NCBI GenBank assembly: GCA_008973525.1
Contig: WACJ01000365.1
Span: 124,001-188,000, forward strand
Direction: 5' to 3'
DNA from: Stenopsyche tienmushanensis
Lineage: Eukaryota > Arthropoda > Insecta > Trichoptera > Stenopsychidae
DNA length: 64,000 nucleotides
Shown here: piece by piece, positions 58,301 through 64,000 of the stretch
How positions within the stretch are numbered: the stretch's first letter is position 1
Layout: every line of letters starts with the position of its first letter
Translations under genes and position numbers: made by a program
Notes under the pieces: generated by a model
Database searches by the model: none
The model's input: the letters and a program-made list of their open reading frames with translations, nothing else
Told to the model about the DNA's origin: nothing

Positions 58301-61115
58301 ATTGTATAATATAATAATATCACTATTCAATTACAATAATTGCAAATACTTCATCTTAAATGTATTAAAATATAAACCGCAGAGCAATATAAATACTTTA
58401 AAAATTATACAAAAATACATAAAGTCATTGCAATAATTGTATTTTAACTCATAAAAAATAATTATTAAATTCTGATTGGATTACTTTGATGTGCATATAT
58501 TATACGACTATAATAATTTGTTACAACCGAAGAAAAAAAACACATTTCAAATGTAATTTTAGGACAAATCGATGGTATTGCAATCAAATTTAAATGTTAA
58601 GATACTACATACGGTTCTATTTGAAATTTCCCAATATGAGTAAGACGCCCCGCTTAACGCAATAATGGGAATAGGTGAAATACAACAGAGAATCAGATTT
58701 TTCATTTATTAGCATTTAAGCTCAACCTGAAATAGGAATGTCTCGAATTTGCGTGAGTAAGTTACACGTGGACAAGACCAACAACACCCTTGCGAGAAAA
58801 GAGAGAATGAGAAAATCCTTTCCAGTAAAATCAACAAGGTCGCCTAGAGTAATCTCCCGAGGGAAACTGTTCAGTCTCAAATCGCAAAAACGTCTTTCGA
58901 TACATTTATCCAGATGGCCCGCTGAATGAGCGCTCTAAATGAAACTCGGATGTCTTGCTACCTTCAATATTGAGTGAAAGAGGAGATGAATGTATGATAC
59001 AGATTCATATGAATGGTTATTGAAGAGGCTCTAATTCTGCAGTGGACTGTTTGTGGCTGCACTATGATTATGATATAGATATATTTATATATCGATTTAT
59101 ATTCATAAAACATTCATAAATAACAAGAAAGAATTTATGTTTGTGGCGAAGAAGATTCCTCCTCATTGTGTCATCTATCATCATTTTCCTATTTCGTTGA
59201 TGAAGCAGTTATCGATAGCAATACGTCTCATCATTTACAATTTGTCTTGTTTTTGATCTTCTAACAACATTCAAATGATTTTGTATAAACTAATCCACGA
59301 TTTTTAAATTTATTTGTGGAAAATCCGTTGAAAATTCCTTTCGCTCATCTACAGAAGCATTTATTTCGTCTTCTTAACGCACTTGTTGTTTTAATAATTC
59401 TTTAAGATCGTCATTGGAATGACTTTCACCAGTCGTAACTTATAATAATTCTTCAATACCTGCGCATTTCAATAATATTATCACAATTATCATCATCACC
59501 TCATTTCAGGATAGATTTGCGATGTCAACGGTATTCATGATATTGTAGTTTTTTCCAAAAATGATAAATAAATTGTTTATCTTCTTCCCCTGGATTAACA
59601 AAGTTGTATTTGGTGGAAGAAACTCTACTGCAAAATCGGACAAACGTGTTTGTATTTTTTAAATTCGATGGGCAACAATATTCAATATAAAAATTATGGA
59701 TAATTTCATAATGATCCAAGATACCGTGTAATACTGAAATAGCGCTAAGCGGGGCAGCGTCAAGCATGGTCTTACAATAAAAATGGAGTGTTACGATAAT
59801 ATTTTTAGTTGATCACTTTCATACGAACCGTATAAATACAAAAATATTTCCGTATTTGTTATAATATTCGTATTGCTTAATTTCAAATGATATAGAATAA
59901 CGATAAAAATATTAATTTGATATAAATTGCACTTATAAACAAATACGTACATTCATTTTATATTCATGTATTATTAAAATGCTATTCTTAGCTTTAATTG
60001 GAATGTATGCTGGTGTATAGATGCTAATTTTATTAAATATCAATGTAATGGCACTATATACGATTGTTATTTGAATTTATGGATATACTGCTTCAGTTTA
60101 TTTATTATTTATCATCGGCCTGATAAGTCTCGTTGATCTAATTAATCCTAATCGGTTTGCTCTCAAACCGTTGTTCTAAATGAGCCTCGTATGAACATTT
60201 TTAGATTTGCGATTCTTACAAATGCCGATGATATTTTACAGTTCTTTGGTATTTCCATTATTAAAATTATATATGTAGTTTAAATAAAATATTGTTTTTA
60301 TGCGTCTAAAAATTTATCAACGCTGTTGTTTTTACAGGTCTCCGGAACAAAACGCTTAAAAGCATATGTTACAATGGCTGGACCAAATGTTCTCTGCGTT
60401 GGCGCAAGTAAAGAAGCTCAGGAGGTTTTAAAGAGGATTGAGCGCGAGGCGACGTACTCCTATCAAACGCTTACAGTTCCCGAAGATAACGCCGCTAACT
60501 GTCTTTACATCAATGGTACTCTTATTCATTTAGGAATAGAAGAAATTCCCGATTCCTTCAAGGTATATAAACGGTCTGATATTTTTAGTCTGCGCATCTA
60601 ATTCAACTGCAGCTTTTCAAGGCATATAATAATACCTTTTTAAACAATACTAGTTTATTAATATAATTTTGCTGCGATGTTTTTTGTACAGTATCTGTTA
60701 AATTTCCATGCGTATTTCACATATTAAAATACAATTAATTTTGCAAAATGCAGTCAATAAAAATACATTTAAAATATGAATATTCCTGATTGAGGCTGAT
60801 TAGACGAAAGATGGATTTGTATTATATTGTATTAATGCATAGTTTTTTGGTTACGCTAATTTACCGCCGTGAGCGATTTTTAATTGAATATTTAAATGTG
60901 CATTGCAATAAGCGGCTTTTGTATTGTATGCATGGTATATTACATCTCGATTAAATGTACTGTGATTTTGTGAAATTTTGTGTTTTCAGGTTTTCTGCGA
61001 AAAAGTCGACTTTGCCAGGCGATCTATTTGCTTCTCGGAACTTTCAAAAATATCCGCTGGTCTCACGTCTTGCTGTCTTTTAATTAAACGTTCAAAGTAT
61101 TTTAAAGGTCTCTAA
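52290..61115 (+). CDS. DDAH-like dimethylarginine dimethylaminohydrolase gene, 3' four exons (5' part not found)
   Basis: Joined exons 52290-52392, 55644-55741, 60338-60562 and 60990-61115 give 183 codons plus a TAA stop, in phase at every junction, with AG acceptors and GT donors. The product carries DDAH landmarks in order: EGGDVLFTG, then EFFIGLSQGSNEAGA, then MAGPNVL, then LTVPEDNAANCLYINGTLIH, and a C-terminal cysteine pair in LTSCCLLI. DDAH family enzymes hydrolyse methylated arginines (ADMA, L-NMMA) to citrulline and methylamine in the cytosol, relieving inhibition of nitric oxide synthase. The family is usually about 255-285 residues, so roughly 80-90 N-terminal residues, encoded upstream, are missing here. 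By recalled alignment with mammalian DDAH1, the position of the catalytic His (in LHLKS) is Arg (KRLKA); activity is therefore uncertain. Family assignment is strong; exact function is inferred. Confidence 0.9.
53227..53560 (+). repeat. pair of about 100-bp direct repeats
   Basis: aattcaaataaataaaaaca, aaagccaatatggtacgatg and catcgattatgttgccgaaa at 53245-53333 recur at 53455-53540 with few changes, about 210 bp apart. Between them are GC-richer bases (cgacaacacaacccactgcg). Could be short LTRs or a local duplication. Confidence 0.75.
53980..54660 (-). repeat. dispersed repeat shared with 61870-62400
   Basis: gcaaggtcttcatttgcata, ctcgttatctgagcttga and agcgtccaacaaatatt correspond to 61917-62050; aatgaacacgttaattgcac corresponds to 62370-62390. 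The - strand carries a degraded acidic reading frame (NED, EEEEL). Probably transposon debris. Confidence 0.6.
54749..54810 (+). repeat. Tigger/pogo-like terminal sequence
   Basis: After TA: cagtcgatttgtgataatcc, ggccccagtctaatctggcg, then taatccgacatgcc. The repeated taatccggc/taatccgac phrase and CAGT start are typical of Tigger-type ends. A possible partner (tttcggattacaagaac) lies near 55215. Confidence 0.5.
55644..55741 (+). CDS. DDAH exon b
   Basis: 98 bases: two bases complete the split glycine codon, then 32 codons starting KEFFIGLSQGSNEAGA and ending FPEYPCTPIK before the donor gtaatg. The acceptor is ttttgcag. The KEFFIGLS segment follows EGGDVLFTG directly in the DDAH family, so the junction with exon a is supported by both phase and homology. 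Confidence 0.92.
57255..57346. mobile_element. 92-bp MITE in DDAH intron
   Basis: Starts CAGGGTGCAGTAGGGAAACT and ends (reversed) CAGGGTGCGGCAGAGAAACT, terminal inverted repeats of about 23-25 bp with few mismatches, flanked by TA on both sides. The interior ttattttaaaaatgaataac is shared with 38590 and 46165. Confidence 0.8.
59160..59770 (-). pseudogene. Tigger-like (CENP-B type) transposase remnant
   Basis: In broken frames the - strand reads NIMNTVDIANLS followed by a stop and NEV, then KCAGIEELL and VTTGESHSNDDLKELLKQQV. These fit the C-terminal pattern of Tigger transposases (IA.SWNEV, IEEL......ND.L.EL). Several stops; not functional. The similarity is by pattern only. Confidence 0.45.
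60338..60562 (+). CDS. DDAH exon c
   Basis: 225 bases, 75 full codons, phase 0 at both ends, acceptor tttacag and donor gtatat. It encodes VSGTKRLKAYVTMAGPNVLC, GASKEAQEVLKRIEREATY, then LTVPEDNAANCLYINGTLIH. In mammalian DDAH1 the equivalent of TKRLKAY contains the active-site histidine (LHLKS); here that place is Arg. The other landmarks (MAGPN, TVPED.AAN) are intact, and the frame is open, so this is not obvious pseudogene decay. Confidence 0.93.
60563..60989 (+). other. DDAH intron c-d (427 bp)
   Basis: Short GT..AG intron (gtatat...tttcag), AT-rich, with no repeat from the other families in this window. Confidence 0.85.
60990..61115 (+). CDS. DDAH terminal exon with stop
   Basis: 41 codons and TAA at 61113-61115, beginning VFCEKVDFARRSICFSELSK and ending with LTSCCLLIKRSKYFKGL. 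The cysteine pair near the end matches the position of the nucleophilic Cys in the DDAH family (LTCCS in mammals). The acceptor is tgttttcag. A variant polyadenylation signal ATTAAA lies at 61253-61258, but no AATAAA follows closely, so the transcript end is not established. Confidence 0.9.
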   Translation, partial: VFCEKVDFARRSICFSELSKISAGLTSCCLLIKRSKYFKGL

Positions 61116-61869
61116 AAATCAATCAGCCTCTATTTATATATTTTACTTTTTATGGTTTTGTATAAATACTTATGTTGGCACAAATTAATTTTTCATTAAT
61201 TTATATATATTTTTAACGCTTAATTGGCACTAGACCTCTTAGTATACAATTAATTAAAAGGTATTAAACCTTATATGACTTTTAACATTATTACCGATGA
61301 AAAGTTATGCAAATAACATCTTAAATATCAGATTTTCTTAATACAAGAGGTGTTTTGCCATTAAGTATTAATGTCTTATTACATTTTGATTTCATTAAAT
61401 TGAGCAAACTGATTGAGCTATTATATAATGATGAGATTCTTTAATTAACTATTATTTATTGTGATTAAGCCCAACATAAAATGCGAGAAAATATTACGTT
61501 TTTTGTGTAATATTTGACGCTTTTCATCAGAATTAACTTTTGACCGAGCCCGAATGTGAAGAAGGTCATTGAATCCGTAATCTTTACAAACGAAAATATT
61601 ATTTTCTTCACAAGTACTAAGTAATATATAACCTTTTACTTCCATAGGATGCTGAAGACTAGCGTATGTAATACAATAATTCATTTTTAAAATTCCATAA
61701 GAATCCTAAACTAAACTATTTCGTCCACTGATATTTAGTATCAGAATTTGCCGCTGCGCTAATCAACTAGGACTGACAATATTATTTCCCCGTGAACTAC
61801 TGCTCATTTCTACATTCAAATGAATTAATATTTAATACTTACATCACCATGTCACTCATCCACTCGGCA
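61116..61869 (+). other. DDAH 3' UTR region and AT-rich flank
   Basis: ATTAAA at 61253-61258 may be the polyadenylation signal. An antisense 79-codon ORF (61684-61445) has no motif. Confidence 0.4.
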
Positions 61870-62400
61870 CATTCTTCCGTGGGGTACTTTTTGATTCGTT
61901 CTTCCAACATCTACTCAAGGTCTTCATTTGCATATGCATACTCGTTATCTGAGCTTGAAATTGATGACAATTTATTTATTGCCTTTCTTGCAAAACACGT
62001 TACATCTTCATCGCTACTCTCATCGATTCAATCATATTTTATAGCGTCTAACATGAGGATAAAAAAATCTCTGTTATACTTGTCAGAAAAAGTATACTTC
62101 TCAACCGAGTGAAGGTTCTGGAGTTAGTCTCACAGTCCTCTTGCCAAAAATCAAATCTTAATTTTACAACACATCTTTTGAGAACGGTCTCGAAATCAGT
62201 ATTTCTACGCTTATCTTCCGTTTGTTTTAATTGCCGTGGTCAATTGCAGAACAATCAGTCAGGCTTATTGATCTAAAAGAAGATCTGCTACAAATCGCAG
62301 CCAATTGCTCTATGCTCGTATGCTTCAACAATCGCATCTGGACCCCGTGACAAACTCCATTAATTCACACTGGGCGATGAACCTGTTAAACACGATTAAA
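61870..62400 (-). repeat. dispersed repeat, second copy, downstream of DDAH
   Basis: See 53980-54660. The - strand reads SSDNEYAYANEDLE, a stop, then MLEERIKKYPTEECAEWM, an acidic frame broken by stops. Confidence 0.55.
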
Positions 62401-64000
62401 ATGATTTTATGATGGCGCATCAATGTTAAATTAACTTTAAAAATGTCATCCAAAGTTTGCCGTTAAAGTAAAAGGTTAATCTTATGCTTGCAATCCTCCG
62501 CGTTTCAAATTATTATTGAGGTGTTTATGATTCATTCAAAGAAAATAAGGACTGATTAAGGTTTATATGGTTATAATATATATCGTTGAATATGTATTTC
62601 TAAGAAGAGTTTTCTCTTGATTAAAAACAAGATTTTGTATTGGAGTATAATTAAATGACTTGTGAGACTGATATTTTCTGTGATCCTTAATATTGAATAA
62701 AAGAATGAATGAAAAATAGTAAAATGAAAAAGAAATCAGTAAATTAGTCCTACTGATAGAGCCAAGTGTAGCGATTTAATGACTTCATTTATAAATCTAT
62801 GAAGTAAATTAGAAAGGTTGAGTTTTCTTGTAATTCCATCCACATGATTATTTAGTCTGCGTCTGCGTACTCAACAAGACTTCTTTACGTTGGGCTCGGT
62901 CTCCGTTGATTTTGATTCCATTGTATGTGTATTTATGCTTTCTGTCGTCTTTTAAAACTTTATATTAGTAATATATTTACGTGAATCATTGCATGACTCT
63001 ATAATTCATTATTTAAATGGAAAAAAGTTGTAAGCAAAGTACATATCAAATTTATTTTTAACATTGAAATGTATATCTGAAAGTACTTTATGTCTTTTAA
63101 TGACAAAGGACTTTTTATTCGATGGTTCTATCTACGTTATATTTTTTCTATCGTGTCTCTAATACGATGATCCTTTGTCGTTGTAAAGTGCTACCAAGGG
63201 ACTAATTATCAACTGTTTTCTCTACCATCTTATTTCGTTAAAAATTTGTGGTTTTATTTATTCGTAGGAACAAATAGCGATTATGTAAAATTTTACACAT
63301 GAATTAAATATTGCTTTATAAGGTCAAAATAATTTTATATCATTGTGAATTATTTTTTTTAATTCATTAGAAAGTGGTGTTTTTCAAATCGTTTATTTCC
63401 TATAATAGTTAATATGTATTCTATAAATACACCGTTAACCCTAGATCACTAATCATATTTTCGAGTTACACTGTCACTACAAATTAGTCTCACAGACTAA
63501 CAAAATTAAATTTATAAATGATAGAATATTTATTACAGACTGGAAATGTGTTTCTTCAAAAATAGCCTTACCACAGGAGTGATATCTCTTATTAAAATCA
63601 CGGTATTGAATCACTGCCTCAGTAAGAGCATCAGGCAAGGCCAAAGTGGCAGTAGGCAATAGACGTGAACCAATTATATACAATTTCTACTCAATAGCAA
63701 TAACATATATAAATAGTCTAAAAGCAATAACAATATTATGCGGAATTTCCAAACTCGATTGCGCGTGGCTCACTAATTTATTTATTTAGAAAAGAACTGA
63801 GCGGCACGGGACGAGGGAGGTTCGGGAACATTCATACACATTGAATGCATTCCGAGTCTGTAGTCTATGAGACTAACGATTAGTGATCTAGGATTAAATA
63901 TTTTATAACGCGGATTGCAATAAATTAGATCATCCGCGTTTTTATCTCTGTATCTTTCTGTACTTTAAGCAAAGATAAATATGAAAGCCAATATTATGTA
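62401..64000. other. no supported feature
   Basis: AT-rich intergenic DNA. One motif-free ORF (63683-63477, -). tagtctatgagactaacgat at about 63860 and ctaacaaa/ccctagatcactaatcat at 63440 share a tctcatag/ctagatcacta-type phrase with the end near 63890, possibly the two ends of an old insertion. Confidence 0.4.

Larger units (their letters stand above)
55742..60337 (+). other. DDAH intron b-c (4596 bp)
   Basis: GT..AG intron (gtaatg...tttacag), very AT-rich. It holds a 92-bp MITE at 57255-57346 and a Tigger-like transposase remnant on the - strand at about 59160-59770. A 63-residue basic ORF at 58738-58929 has no known motif. The rest shows no supported feature. Confidence 0.8.

Noticed and set aside
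58738..58929. Small basic protein in a DDAH intron
   Set aside because: No motif, no supporting context; lysine/arginine richness in a short ORF is not enough.
61792..62112. 106-codon + strand ORF (serine-rich)
   Set aside because: Antisense to a dispersed repeat that also occurs at 53980-54660, where the frame is not kept.

Overview
This is eukaryotic, almost certainly insect (arthropod) nuclear DNA: AT-rich, with long non-coding stretches, spliced coding exons with GT..AG borders, and dense remains of transposons of insect type (mariner with D,D34D residues, hAT, Helitron, Tigger/pogo-like, R1-clade LINEs, LTR elements with a tRNA-Leu primer site). There are no bacterial operons, ribosome binding sites, CRISPR arrays, rRNA or tRNA genes that I can support.

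Only one host gene is recognisable: the 3' part of a dimethylarginine dimethylaminohydrolase (DDAH) gene on the + strand, four coding exons between 52290 and 61115 separated by introns of 3251, 4596 and 427 bases. The joined 183 codons read in phase from the conserved EGGDVLFTG motif to a C-terminal LTSCCLLI motif. The first exon(s), about 80-90 residues, were not found; they lie in or before the repeat-rich left part of the window. The residue expected to be the catalytic histidine appears to be arginine.

1-24 kb is a mosaic of interspersed repeats: eight copies of a hAT-related repeat (family A), LTR pieces (family B), an unnamed repeat of about 400 bp (family C), mariner 5' and internal fragments, Helitron 5' ends, R1 LINE 3' ends and a stretch with three near-identical GGACGTATATATACGTCC palindromes. 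24-41 kb holds more mariner, LINE, Helitron-like and LTR pieces, including an R1 LINE split by an LTR that carries a duplicated tRNA-Leu primer site. 41-48 kb is a dense transposon cluster: two different mariners, a complete short Helitron, a 34-bp perfect palindrome, a mariner carrying an LTR fragment, and a hAT-like element with long terminal inverted repeats and a 41-bp tandem array. 48-64 kb is more AT-rich and holds the DDAH exons, with a 92-bp MITE and Tigger-like debris in the introns.

Nothing here reads as a cooperating gene system. The points most worth a second look are the altered DDAH active site, the large perfect palindromes, the datable nested insertions, and three unassigned ORFs with protein-like composition (20443-20690, 20717-20995 and 28249-28656).
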